From: Gryganskiella cystojenkinii
Taxonomy: Eukaryota > Mortierellomycota > Mortierellomycetes > Mortierellales > Mortierellaceae
NCBI GenBank assembly: GCA_015852425.1
Contig: JAAAIG010000365.1
Span: forward strand, 1-35,693
Length of the DNA: 35,693 nucleotides
Direction of reading: 5' to 3'
A program made the translations under genes and the position numbers. Of this stretch, positions 25,401 to 35,638 are shown piece by piece. Every line of letters starts with the position of its first letter. Positions within the stretch are counted from its first letter, which is position 1. The notes below the pieces were generated by a model that did no database searches, was not told the DNA's origin, and saw only the letters and a program-made list of their open reading frames with translations.

Positions 25401-26732
25401 TTTGTCAACTCTGGACAAGAGACGAAGGTGACAGCCAGGATCGACCAACGACCGCAGCTTTCTATGCAAAATCTCCACTTTCTTGGACAGGCTTCCACAA
25501 AGGCGCCCTTTTCTCGAGTCGTAAAAGCGGTCGACCGTAAACTTAACACGGCTCAATTGTCCGTCATACCTTGAAGAAAACAGACGTTATCTTTTCAAAT
25601 ATAATTGCGCAAGGATGATGGCCAGCCTGGACTTGAAAGTTATTGACTCTATTCTGGCCTGAGTTCCATTTGACCCGGGCTCGGACAAACACCTTCAGCC
25701 CTAGCTGTTGCTGGAGACACCACGCACCCTGTCTACTTTTATCAGAGGAGCGTCCAAAGTTTTTGAAGTGGTTTTCCTTCTTTCTGTATGTCTGAGAGAC
25801 TGCTCTGTGGCTTTGTGTGATTCATGCTGTTGACTTTCCCTTTAAAAAAACTCGCATGCGTACATTTCTCATGTCACTCCTTTCAGATAGCAGGCGAAAA
25901 AGAGCAGAGCAGCTCCCAAACCAAAACAAGTGTAACATCTCCACCCTCATATCTGTCGAGTGGGCATGTCCATTGTAGACTTCGAGTCGCCCCCCTCCCC
26001 CCCAACTCACACACACACATTTATTTTTGTGTGTGCTTTCTATCACTCCTGAGTCATTATGCTAGAGTCTATCTTACACCGCGATGACGACCTGTCGTGT
26101 GCTTGAATCAGCACTGATAGAGCTAAAGCTGTTAGAAAGGCATCGGAGCTAACTATCGTCCCTTCCGTGGAACGTTCCGGCAACCGATTCCGCGATATGA
26201 CCCAATACCATATCGCTGCAACACGATAATGTTGAGCGACACCGTCCCCATTTTCCAGCCGTATGTCATAACAAGATGTTGTATATGTAACCAGTCCAGG
26301 ACAGAGAGCCGGACCAACTTTTCTCTAACTCACCTTTTGCGTAAGGCTGATACTTGAACGACTCTGGAAGATTTCGAGGTTTAATTTACAAGATTTAATA
26401 AAGAAATTCTTTGGCATAGAAATTAGTGAGGATATTGGGGTGAAAAAATTGGCAAGGACAATAACCTGACAATTACACGGCGTTTGGGCAGAATAATTCA
26501 TCTAACTGATGCTGAAAGGAATGGGCTTTGAATGAAAGAGTGGAGAAGGTTGAAGGAGCAGCCAGTCGCTGCTTTCTATGCATGGTACACGAGGATGGTA
26601 CTAGAACAGAATGATAAGATATACATATTTGTGGGGGGGTACAAAAACTTGAGAGAAAAAAGAAGAAAAAGAGAAGAACATTCAGAGCAGGTGGGGTATG
26701 TTGTTGTTCCTTTTTGTGAAAGAGCCTAGGCA
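25401..26732. other. Intergenic between two convergent genes, nothing recognised
   Basis: This 1.3-kb stretch separates the 3' ends of the LYR gene and the carrier gene. I see only short unsupported frames, a CA run near 26010-26020 and a G run near 26632. Both 3' UTRs must lie here. No snoRNA boxes with stems or tRNA were found by eye. Confidence 0.5.
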
Positions 26733-29092
26733 TTAGAGCTGCTCCTCTCGCCTTGCGATCACGGTCGAGGTTATGGAAGGTGAGACAATTGTGTCATCCC
26801 GAGAGTGAAGAGGCGTCCCGGCTTCTTGCGGTGAGGGTGCTGGCGAAGATCCCTCAATGAGATGACGCTTAAGCATGCCCAAGAAAACAAACGTCAGCGT
26901 AAAGTGAGGTCCAATACGCATGAAATGAGTTGAGAATCCTTTATAGAACGCCAAGGGCCCCTCAGTCGTCAGGATATGTCGAATGGACTGCATCGTCGTT
27001 TGTGAGGTGGATTGCGATGAGCGGTTGTAGAGACGGATGCGACTATTGCAAATTATAAAAAGGATAGAAAACTCAGATCAGTATCGTCTCATCGGCAAAC
27101 TAAGACACCTTGCTAGCCTGAATTTCAAAACGAGGGTTCCACTTACACAACATCCATGGGGTTCATGACGACAACACTGACAAACGCACTGACGAGAGAG
27201 CTGGTCATGTCCAACATAATTCCGTCCTTGGCTCCCCAGTTGTTCCTTGCGTGATCCTTGAGCAGCGAATAAGTTGTCAGGTTGGCCGCACTACCCATCA
27301 TCGATCTTGCAATCGAGATCATCGATCCTCGGTAAAGGGTCATTGCACCATCCGTAGTGATAATAGTCCTGAGGGCCGAGAATGTACCTGTGTAGGCGTA
27401 CTGGTTTCCGACCGCGAGTCCTCCAGATGAATGTGACTGGAGTCGAGTCTTGATTAGCTCAAAAGGGTTTGCAGAGATGGCACCCATGGCACCACAGGTT
27501 GCACCGGCAATCATACGTTTCCATGCAGGAGCTGTGCTGGCCTCTCCAGGGTAGTTCAAGGGATGCATGTAGTTAAGAATAGGATCGTAAAGACCGAGTC
27601 GGAAAATGTTTTTCGAAGATTCTTTGAGAATGGCTGGAAACAGGCCCTTTTGAAGGCCACGCATACCCTCGTGCTTGAACGTCTTTTGCAGGCAATCCAA
27701 AGAGGACTTGTAGACCTGCGAGCAGGTAAGAGGAGCAAGAATAAAATAACAGTTAGACGGCTAAATCTGATTTGAAAAGCATAACAGTGCGTGGGAAGAA
27801 GTAGCAAGAATGAAAATGAGGTGCTGGCTCTGGACCGACAAGCGACGACCCACGGACAACAACTTTTGTTTTTGATTGTGTCCGTGGACAAGCTGGCTCT
27901 GGACCGACAAGCGACGACCCACGGACAACAACTTTTGTTTTTGATTGTGTCCGTGGACAATTTTCAACGGACCGTTTTTCTCCACTCACAGAACTCTCTT
28001 TTGCGCCATAAACAACAACCCGAACGACAACAAAAGCGCAAGCGAAGGCGAGAAAGAAAAGAAATAAATAAAAAAAGTTGCAACTCCACCAAGTCAATAA
28101 CGCTGTTCGTCTGCTTCCCATCTCTGTCCCCAACAAAATGAAGTCCCTCATTCTCCCACTCCTTCTCTCAGTAGTCGTCTGGCCGCTTCCATCCGTCGGA
28201 CAGACAGGGAACAGACAGGTCCCTGTTCTGCCAACAGTCTCGCAGACACAGCAACCATAAAAATAACATGCGGCGGTTGTGTCACTTTGACGTCAAAGTA
28301 AGGGCAAAGAACAAACAGGAGGATCCACTCTCGTCTGTTTTCTGACACCGAAAAGAGACGAAGCAGTGGATGCGTCCCCTGGTCCGGTAGTACTTGTTTT
28401 TACTTGTTGCTCCCTGAACCTCTCCATCTCCCTTGTGGGAAGGCGTGTTTGTTTTGATTCTTTTTGGTGGCTGTCCTTGTTATTGCTGTCTTTGAGCTCT
28501 CATGATTTGGCCCAAATTTGACTCACGAGGTGCAAACAAAACAACTAATAGAAAAGCATAACAGCAAGAATGTCGCCTCATTCTGACAAGGTAATCGCTA
28601 CGAATGCGGGGTAACCTTACTCTAACCCATCCGCCGTCGGACAGACACACTACTTTTGCCTCTTGACCTCTAACTTGCACGCACTTTTTCTTTCAACCAC
28701 ACCGCATCCCCACTAGCTGAAAATAAAATGACGAAAAGTGACAAGAAAAGAAAGAAAAAAAAATGCCTCGTTTCGTTTACCTTTTCAGAGACACGGACGA
28801 TTTCCTTTCCGTTCCTGCCGGGTTCTCTTGTCTTGACAAACTCGCCCTGCAACTGTAATCGAACCTTGACAGTGTCAAAGGGATTGGTGAAGAGAACGGC
28901 CATGGAGGGAGCCAAAGCCGAGACGGCAAAGTTTTCCAGCTGCGTCAGCTCGTGCTTTTGGTGATCATGAGTATGATCCTGTGATGAAGAAGTCGAAGGG
29001 GATGATTTTGAAGGATCGGACGGGTCATGAATGTTGTCGGAGGAACTTGATCGACCCAACAGCGGTGTACTCTTTGTGGTGAATGTGTTCAT
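26733..29092 (-). CDS. Mitochondrial carrier, Oac1/SLC25A34-35-like (396 aa, three exons)
   Basis: Exons are 29092-28781, 27715-27147 and 27042-26733. The three carrier repeats show PX(D/E)XX(K/R) motifs: NPFDTVKVRLQLQGE, NPFELIKTRLQSHS and NPMDVVRIRLYNRS. The last, with RLYN, and the RGLQKGLFPAI segment resemble the oxaloacetate/sulfate carrier Oac1 and SLC25A34/35; substrate assignment is tentative. The protein sits in the inner mitochondrial membrane with six helices. The 55-residue N-terminus before LENFAVSALAP is Ser, Asp and His-rich, longer than in Oac1, and unlike a classic presequence. The C-terminal 45 residues after FLGMLKRHL are a soluble extension. Intron 1 is 1,065 bp, ten times the local norm, yet the motif across its junction (GE...K joined to VYKSSLDCLQ) is uninterrupted. 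Confidence 0.92.
27823..27960. repeat. 69-bp perfect tandem duplication with internal hairpin, in the carrier intron
   Basis: 27823-27891 and 27892-27960 are two adjacent identical copies. Each contains CCACGGACA and TGTCCGTGG as inverted arms around a loop of about 20 bases, so each could form a hairpin in RNA from either strand. Confidence 0.95.
28138..28260 (+). CDS. Doubtful 40-codon frame with signal-peptide-like start, antisense in the carrier intron
   Basis: From an ATG in good context (CAAAATGA) the frame reads a Lys, then LILPLLLSVVVW, then a small polar tail QTGNRQVPVLPTVSQTQQP. The hydrophobic stretch followed by SVGQ resembles a secretory signal with a cleavage site. The mature part would be only about 19 residues. 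It may be chance; there is no domain and no conservation evidence. Confidence 0.2.
   Translation: MKSLILPLLLSVVVWPLPSVGQTGNRQVPVLPTVSQTQQP
28284..28299. promoter_or_regulatory. Perfect 16-bp palindrome containing a CRE core
   Basis: ACTTTGACGTCAAAGT is a perfect palindrome with the TGACGTCA core (28288-28295) bound by ATF/CREB-type bZIP proteins in fungi. It lies inside the long first intron of the carrier gene. Confidence 0.45.
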
Positions 29093-29899
29093 AGTAGAGG
29101 GATTAGGCTAGTGGCTTCCAGTTCGGAGATGAGAGAATGAGACAGTGCGGGGTGGAAAGAAGGGTGAAAGGGTGTGCTCGAGCAGTAGGCTGAGCAGGCA
29201 AAGTGGGAAGCGATGGTCTATTTCGGGGGAGGAAGCGAATAAAGATTGATGAGAAGAAGCTGATGGAGAAGTGAACAAAGGGTCAGTAGAGCAACAAGAG
29301 AGGAGAAGGAGAACAAGAAAAAAAGAAAAATAGAGTCAGGGCCAGGAACGAACAAAAGAACAAGAGAAACGGCAAGTCTGAAAAAGGAAGGACAAAAAAA
29401 AAGTGAAGACCAATTGGGCCGATCGAACTGTTTGAGAAAAGGGACCTGTCAGATCTTTGTCGTGTGCTGTCCTCTCTTGCTCTGTTGTTGTCTGGAGGCA
29501 CTAGAGTCACTTTCGGCAACTAGCAAAGAATGAGGGTGGGTGGACAGAAACAAACCCTAGCAGAGTGTGGGGAAACAGCAAGGAGAAAACAGATGCGGAT
29601 CTGCTGCAAGCAAAACCGTTGTTCTTTTTCTCTTTACAGGGCGTGGAAACCCTTTCCCGCTGCCCATGTGAAAAATATCCCTTCGACCTTTGGGTCCCAT
29701 TTCCCTGTGCCAGCCAGTCAGAATCGACCTCGATGGAGACCGGGCATTTTTTTTCTGCAAGGCTGGCGGAGAAGGGGGATCTCTTTTCACGAAAAGGCAA
29801 CGACTTCCACGGACACTTTTTTTTTTTTCTCTTCTTATTCTTTTCATCATCACTTTTCCCTCTCTCTCTCTCCACTCTTCATTCCATCCTCATTTCACA
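29093..29899. other. Divergent promoter region between carrier and acyl-CoA dehydrogenase genes
   Basis: The 807-bp interval holds the starts of two mitochondrial metabolism genes transcribed away from each other. It has long A/G-rich tracts (29280-29420) and a CT-rich leader (29815-29899) next to the dehydrogenase. Overlapping frames on both strands around 29530-29875 look like composition artefacts. Confidence 0.5.
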
Positions 29900-31857
29900 A
29901 TGTTCGCCGCTGCCCTTCGTCCTCGCTTCGCGGCCGCTGTCGCCAAGCCCGCTATCCTCGGCGCTGTCCGCCCCAGGTACACGATCACCCCTCATTCAAC
30001 CATTCTGGAATCAGGCGTGCAGTTCATTCATTGTGGACTCTCGGTTAAAACGATGCGTGTGATCACAGGACTGACGATTGCAAAGGGATCCGAATTATTC
30101 CAGACCAGGATTCCATTCCCCTTCGCTGCCTTCATGACAACATCATGCCTATCAGATCCAGGAACTGACCATTGAATTCTCCGAATGGATTCACTTTGCG
30201 CGTTCTTGTCTTTTTCTTTCTGTTCTCTCAAGTAGATTCTTCACTCAGGCTGCCGTTGCTCGCTCCAGCATCCCCTCCCTTCACACCTTGACCGAGGATG
30301 AAGAGCTTTTGCGCGAGTCTGGTATGCTTCTCGTTCGCTTTGATGTTACTCTTTGACCAGATCAGGATATAAAAGAACAAAGAACGTCGCACTTACCTCA
30401 TCCTTCTTCCCCAATTTTAGTCGCCCGCTTTGCTCAGGAGCAGGTCCTCCCCAAGGTTGCCAAGATGGACGAGACCGAAAAGTTGGACAAGGATGTCCTC
30501 AAGGGCTTGTTTGAGCAGGGTGTAAGTAATCAAGCCGAAGGACCATTTTCTTTTCTCGACTGTAGCATCCTCTTAATTTGCGTTGTCCTTTTTCTATTTT
30601 CGCTGTGGAGAATCGGCTTTTGAATGCCCTTCTCTCAGTTTTCCCACGGGTGTTGAAACACACAAAAAAAAGTGGAACTAACTCGCTCTTTCACTGGAAT
30701 CCTATAGTTGATGGGAATTGAGACAGAGAGCAAGTACGATGGATCTGAGTCTTCATTCATGTCTGCCATCTTGACCATTGAGGAGCTCGCTAAGGTCGAT
30801 CCTTCCATCTCTGTTATCTGTGATGTTCAGGTAAGGCGCCGGACTTACGTTCGCTTATTTGCTTTAAAATAACATCCACACGAGGATCCAGGTTAAATAT
30901 GAAGAAAAACAATGGACTGAATTCCGAGAAAAAGAAACCTAACAAGTATGGCGCGCGTAATAATTCTCGGTCAATACATAGAACACTCTTGTCAACACCT
31001 TGTTCCGCAAGTACGCCTCCGAAGATATCAAGAGCCGTTACTTGCCTCGCTTGGCCACCGATACCGTGGGATGCTTTTGCTTGTCCGAGGCCGGTTCCGG
31101 ATCCGATGCTTTTGCTCTTCAGACCCGTGCCGTCAAGGATGGCGACAACTACATCTTGAACGGTTCCAAGATGTGGATCACCAACTCTGGAGAGGCCGAG
31201 ATCTTTTTGGTCTTTGCCAACGTTGCGCCAGAGAAGGGCTACAAGGGAATCACCTGCTTTGTTGTTGACAAGTCCATGGGTGTCAAGGTCGGTAAGAAGG
31301 AGTCCAAGCTCGGAATCCGTGCTTCGTCCACCTGCACCCTGAACTTTGATGATATCGTCGTTCCTTCCAGCAACATCTTGGGAGAGGTCGGAAAGGGTTA
31401 CAAGTACGCTATTGAGATCTTGAACGAGGGTCGTATCGGTATTGCCGCTCAGATGCTCGGATTGGCCCAGGGTGCATTTGATGCCACCCTCCCTTACTTG
31501 TTCCAGCGCAAGCAGTTTGGACAATTCATTGGATCCTTCCAAGGAATGCAACAGCAGTACGCTCAGGTCGCTGTCGATATCGAGGCTGCTCGTCTCTTGA
31601 CCTACAACGCTGCCCGCCTGAAGGAGCAGGGTAAGCCCTTCGTCAAGGAGGCAGCCATGGCCAAGTTGTATGCTTCCCAGGTCGCTGAGCGTACCGCCTC
31701 TCGCTGCGTTGAGTGGGCTGGTGGAATTGGATTCACTCGCGATTTCCCCATTGAGAAGTTTTACCGTGATTGCAAGATTGGTGCCATCTACGAAGGCACC
31801 AGCAACATTCAGCTCCAGACCATTGCTAAGATCTTGGAGAAGCAGTACTCTTCGTAA
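29900..31857 (+). CDS. Short/branched-chain acyl-CoA dehydrogenase, mitochondrial (420 aa, five exons)
   Basis: Exons are 29900-29976, 30236-30321, 30421-30521, 30708-30830 and 30982-31857. The first 40 residues ([17 protein letters not shown]...) are Ala and Arg-rich without acids, a mitochondrial presequence. Then come [20 protein letters not shown], the ACADSB-like [20 protein letters not shown], the acyl-CoA dehydrogenase signature [14 protein letters not shown] and the FAD-binding [15 protein letters not shown] region. In the C-terminal domain, [18 protein letters not shown] places the expected catalytic Glu at about residue 400. The enzyme oxidises 2-methyl-branched and short acyl-CoAs in isoleucine and fatty-acid breakdown, passing electrons to ETF. 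Length matches the family. An AATAAA lies 32 bp after the stop. Confidence 0.95.
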
Positions 31858-32019
31858 ATCGTTGTCGTTTTTTGATATCCTTATTCTATGCAATAAAAAA
31901 TCGTGTATACATTCTTTCATTTTGTTTGATTTGGTTTCCTGCTGGGGGGATATGGTAAAATACATCGCACTATTTACAGATATTTTGTAGGTTGTCTCCT
32001 CTTGTCTCGAGCTGTTTGT

Positions 32020-33446
32020 TCAAGCAAACTCAAATGATGCAAATGAGCGCTCCATAACGTGATTCAGTAGCAACTGTTGGAATCTACGGGAACAAGAAAA
32101 AAGGAGAGGCAAGAACCAACACGTTAACTACTGTCAAATGAGTATGGCGCCGACTGCAACCTCTACCGTGGCAGACCTACTTTTCGCTCGTCGGGTGAAA
32201 ATAATAACCGTTGATTTGGCCTGTCCGTTTGTTGTAACAGACATAGTACATTCCGGCAAACGAGGCTCCAGGAATGCCCTCAATGCGGTGGTCCGGTACC
32301 AAAAAATGCTCTTTCCATCGCATGTAGATTACGTCCTTGTCCATAAAGTCATACTTGGTCTCGTCGATCCCACAGGTCGTAAACGGCGACGGTTGGAAGC
32401 GTGACTATGTAGCATGTAGAGACATAGTATATATTAGTATTGGTCGTTGTACCTATACCGATCTGATGTGTTGTTCCTGAGATATCATGATGTTACCCAG
32501 TGTTGCTCGTCCGTTACTATGGTGGCGTCCCATTTCCCAGTCAAAAACGAGTAATGGGGTCCGATGATTTCCGCATCAAAAAAAGTTGTCAGCTCGGGAT
32601 AGTCCTCAGTCAAGCCTTCGATCTGGAGATATCCACAAAGTGTTGATTCATGCAAGTTGACATGCTACAAAGCAAAAACATAAAAGAGAGAGAAAGAAAA
32701 CAACTGTTAGTCGATTTTTGTCGTGCATGGACCGCTCACTTGCAAGCAAACAGGCCAAAGGGCAGGTAGACAATCTGGTGGTCCCCTGATGTACGGCAGA
32801 GATCATTGCAAAAGCCTTTGTCGTCGACCAAAAGCTTGTTTTCCATCTCTGTAGTTTTCATACCTTGATCTCGACCCTGGAAAGGAAGAAAGCGAGCGAA
32901 AAAGAAAGATTGTGTGCCGGTTAACCACTTTAATCAAAAAAAAAAATAAAGGAAAAAAATAAGAGCCAGTTGCATGACTTACGTGACCGAGTAGCTGTTG
33001 GACCCTGACCTCTGTAACCCCTGGAACTTGCTTCCAGAGTAGAGATGGCAGGTCCTTGATGGCAATATCCTCACAAATTGGAACGGGTGTGGTCTTTGTC
33101 GCCTCTGCGCCTCATAGTCTTGCTGCCGCTGCTGTCGCTGGAGGAGTTGCTGTTGGGTAAAGAGCGCCTGTTGCTTCAAATGTGCGAACCCAGGCGCGTT
33201 GGAGGTAGCGTGACGAGGGCAGGAACTGAGATGTCCGAGGAATTGGGCCGGAGACAGGGTGCGGTGAAAACCACTCGTTTGACCGAGCAGAGGACCGTCC
33301 GACACGACATGATTCCAGTCATCGGAAACGGGACAAGTGCAGGCGACATCCGCGATCTCGGCGGCCGTCATTTCAGTTGGCATTGTCATTGTCATGGTAG
33401 TGTCCTGGACTGAGTCCTCGACAGCGATTTTTTCAAATACTGGCAT
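32020..33446 (-). CDS. GID4: GID/CTLH ubiquitin-ligase substrate receptor Gid4 / Vid24 (310 aa, five exons, 13-nt microexon)
   Basis: Exons are 33446-32983, 32876-32864 (13 nt), 32664-32497, 32404-32181 and 32083-32020. Joined, they give the beta-barrel of Gid4: [15 protein letters not shown], then [51 protein letters not shown], the block [33 protein letters not shown] and [19 protein letters not shown]. Gid4 binds Pro/N-degron proteins such as gluconeogenic enzymes when glucose returns and presents them to the GID E3. The first 110 residues are a variable Gln-rich extension. I chose the ATG at 33446; an in-frame ATG at 33581 would add a repetitive, leader-like stretch. The microexon codes only the end of T plus VEIK. 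The gene converges with the acyl-CoA dehydrogenase, with 162 bp between stops. Confidence 0.93.
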
Positions 33447-33927
33447 CCTTGGCCGCTGTAAAGGATGAACTGCAAGTGAATGAAGTAGAAGTGAGTGAAG
33501 TAGAAGTGGAGTCTGTTTGCCCTGAAAGAGAACGACGAGGCGCTGAGGTTGAAAGTAAGAGCTGTTTGGGCTGTGTGGCACAGAAAAAAGAAAGTAAATG
33601 GAATAAATGGGTAGCGAAACACAATCAGGGAATCAGAGTGAAGTTGGAGTTGGAGTTGTTGTTGTAGTGGTGAAGATGGTGGTGGTAAAGACAATCCCTG
33701 TTATTAGGTGCTGTACTGTTTGAAGGGCAATGAATAATAACGTCCCTGCAGAGAGTAATGAGAGAATGGAGAGGGGTAAGAAGGAAGGAAGGAAGCAAAT
33801 TTACGGTTTTTTGGGTTGTATTGAATATGGACCGCACTGAGCACCCCTCTTTATCTTCTGCAGATGAAGACCGGATGACCCAGCGATGGACCGAGATCAT
33901 GGTCTCGATAGTGCTTTAAGGACCTGA
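33447..33927. other. Promoter and leader region of the Gid4 gene
   Basis: Nothing coding is recognised. The plus strand is GA-rich and the minus strand correspondingly CT-rich from about 33450 to 33800, as expected of a 5' leader for the minus-strand Gid4 gene. A GGAA/GGAAG run lies near 33780-33795. Confidence 0.45.
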
Positions 33928-34560
33928 ATGGTTCCTCCCGTTACTGTAACTTTGACAGCTCAAACCTCCTCGGTAGCGACGTGGTGGAGGAGACGACAAG
34001 GCGTGCCTTTCTTTACCCTCATCTCCTCTCAAAAAACGTTGTCTCCTGGGCTTGCTTCCCTGTCTCCTTGCTTTTCTCGCCCCTGCTCTTTTTTGCTACT
34101 ACTGAACAACGGTTGGCATGGAGGGATGTGCCGAGTGCTTTGGGTTGAACTAGAATCTATGAAAAGAAAAGGCGAGGAGGGTCTTCTAACTGCTCCCTTT
34201 TTCACTCTCGATCTTGATGAGAAACGAACGAGAAAGTCAACTTATTCCCAGAGAGAGTCGATTTACTTGGGCCTGTGTAGCAAATCCTTTCTCGCTTCCT
34301 CGAGCTCTTTAGATGATCTTTTGGAAGTCGTGAGAACATCCCGTCCTTTCCTTCACGGAAGAACTTTGCAGAGAACCGTGATGGACGATAGAAACATTCA
34401 AGATAACCGATTTACAGCTGTCAGGTGTAAACGATTTACGGCAACTAAACGAAGGCATGGTTGCTTCGTCATGGACTCTAGCGTCGCCACTGAGAAAATA
34501 TCCCTAGGTACTACACCAAACGCGCCGCGTTGTTCTTCGAGCTCTCTTTTATCTCGGTGA
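33928..34560 (+). CDS. Unsupported open frame, 210 codons
   Basis: A true ATG opens 210 uninterrupted codons between Gid4 and the Ade8 gene. The product is rich in Ser, Arg, Leu and Phe. I recognise no domain, no transmembrane pattern and no relative. A stop-free run of this length is uncommon but not impossible by chance in 35 kb. The region could instead be promoter or 5' UTR of Ade8. Confidence 0.22.
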   Translation: MVPPVTVTLTAQTSSVATWWRRRQGVPFFTLISSQKTLSPGLASLSPCFSRPCSFLLLLNNGWHGGMCRVLWVELESMKRKGEEGLLTAPFFTLDLDEKRTRKSTYSQRESIYLGLCSKSFLASSSSLDDLLEVVRTSRPFLHGRTLQRTVMDDRNIQDNRFTAVRCKRFTATKRRHGCFVMDSSVATEKISLGTTPNAPRCSSSSLLSR

Positions 34561-34631
34561 GCACTTTTCAAGGATCGGTTGGTCCGATTTGGGTGAAGTC
34601 CTTTGGGTCTGTTGTCGATTGGGAGCCGAAC

Positions 34632-34700
34632 TGACTCATGCTCTTCTTTCTTTTGTCTATTGTTCTTGTCGAGCAGTTGTTTTAATCGTTCTAGTATAAA
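34632..34700 (+). promoter_or_regulatory. Ade8 promoter elements: TGACTCA and TATAAA
   Basis: TGACTCA (34632-34638) matches the Gcn4/Bas1-type site that controls purine and amino-acid genes in ascomycete yeasts. TATAAA (34695-34700) follows 57 bp downstream, and the start codon is 125 bp after the TATA sequence. The order and spacing resemble a conventional RNA polymerase II promoter. Confidence 0.5.
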
Positions 34701-34824
34701 GAGGAGCCCGTTGCTGCTAAACCAAAACTTTCAAAAAAGATCTTAAAAATCACAATGAGAAAAACTCCACTCACATTCACTACTACTCACCCCTACTCGT
34801 TCCTAGTTCCTCAGTGCCTTCACA

Positions 34825-35559
34825 ATGGCAACGACCAACGGTGACGAGTCCCTGCTGTCTGCACCTCCAACAATTGTCGTCCTCATCTCAGGAACAGGGT
34901 TCAATCTCCAAGCCTTGATCGACGCCTCGTCTACGTCAGGTCTCCTTCCTGCTAACCTGGCCCTGGTCATCTCAAACCGCGCCAAGGCTCCTGGGTTAGA
35001 TCGTGCACGTCAGGCCGGAATCCCAACAAAAGTCCATACCCTGTCCACGTACCGCAAGCTCGACAAAACTCGGTTGGAATACGATGCCGATCTTGCAAAG
35101 CTGGTCCAAGAGGCGAAACCCGACTTGATTTTACTCGCAGGTTTTCTCCATATATTGTCACCTGCGTTCTTGGATAACTTTCCTCAGTCCTTCCTCTCTA
35201 CCACAAGTGAAAGCAAGCAAGATCGCGACACCAAACGCAGACAAATCACGAGAATTATCAACCTCCATCCAGCGTTACCGGGTCAGTTCGATGGCCTTCG
35301 GGCTATTGAACGTGCCTTTGAGGCATTCCAAAACGGCGAAATCGAAAAGACTGGAGTTATGGTCCATCGTGTCATAGAGACCGTAGATGCAGGCGAGCCT
35401 CTTCTGGTTAAAGAAGTGGAAATTGCTACCAATGATACACTCGAGAGTTTGCAGCAAAAGATTCATGCAGTTGAGTACGAGACCTTGGTCGAGGCCACAA
35501 ATATGATGCTCCTCGAGATTCAAGCAGATAGACAGGCAAAAGCTGAACTAGGGTCATAG
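34825..35559 (+). CDS. ADE8: Phosphoribosylglycinamide formyltransferase (GART), Ade8 (244 aa, intronless)
   Basis: The enzyme transfers a formyl group from 10-formyl-tetrahydrofolate to GAR, the third step of de novo purine synthesis. The Rossmann-like N-terminus has VVLISGTGFNLQALID (phosphate-binding loop, usually SGNGSNLQ or similar). The catalytic set is Asn146 and His148 in INLHPALPG and Asp188 in ETVDAG. A 20-residue insertion before NLHP (SESKQDRDTKRR) is usual for fungal Ade8. It is monofunctional, as in yeast, unlike the trifunctional animal protein. Start in context CACAATGG. It is the only multi-hundred-codon gene here without an intron. Confidence 0.95.
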   Translation: MATTNGDESLLSAPPTIVVLISGTGFNLQALIDASSTSGLLPANLALVISNRAKAPGLDRARQAGIPTKVHTLSTYRKLDKTRLEYDADLAKLVQEAKPDLILLAGFLHILSPAFLDNFPQSFLSTTSESKQDRDTKRRQITRIINLHPALPGQFDGLRAIERAFEAFQNGEIEKTGVMVHRVIETVDAGEPLLVKEVEIATNDTLESLQQKIHAVEYETLVEATNMMLLEIQADRQAKAELGS

Positions 35560-35629
35560 TCTACATAATAGCAAGGCAGCCCAATCAACAAACAATAGTC
35601 CATAGTAAAAACCACCATGTTCAAGACGC

Positions 35630-35634
35630 AAAAA
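35630..35634 (-). terminator. RNA polymerase III terminator of tRNA-Asp
   Basis: A run of five T on the minus strand starts 4 nt after the tRNA 3' end. Confidence 0.7.
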
Positions 35635-35638
35635 GAAA

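Noticed and set aside
25401..26732. Hidden gene between the LYR and carrier genes
   Set aside because: Six-frame reading showed only short frames without splice-compatible partners or known motifs.
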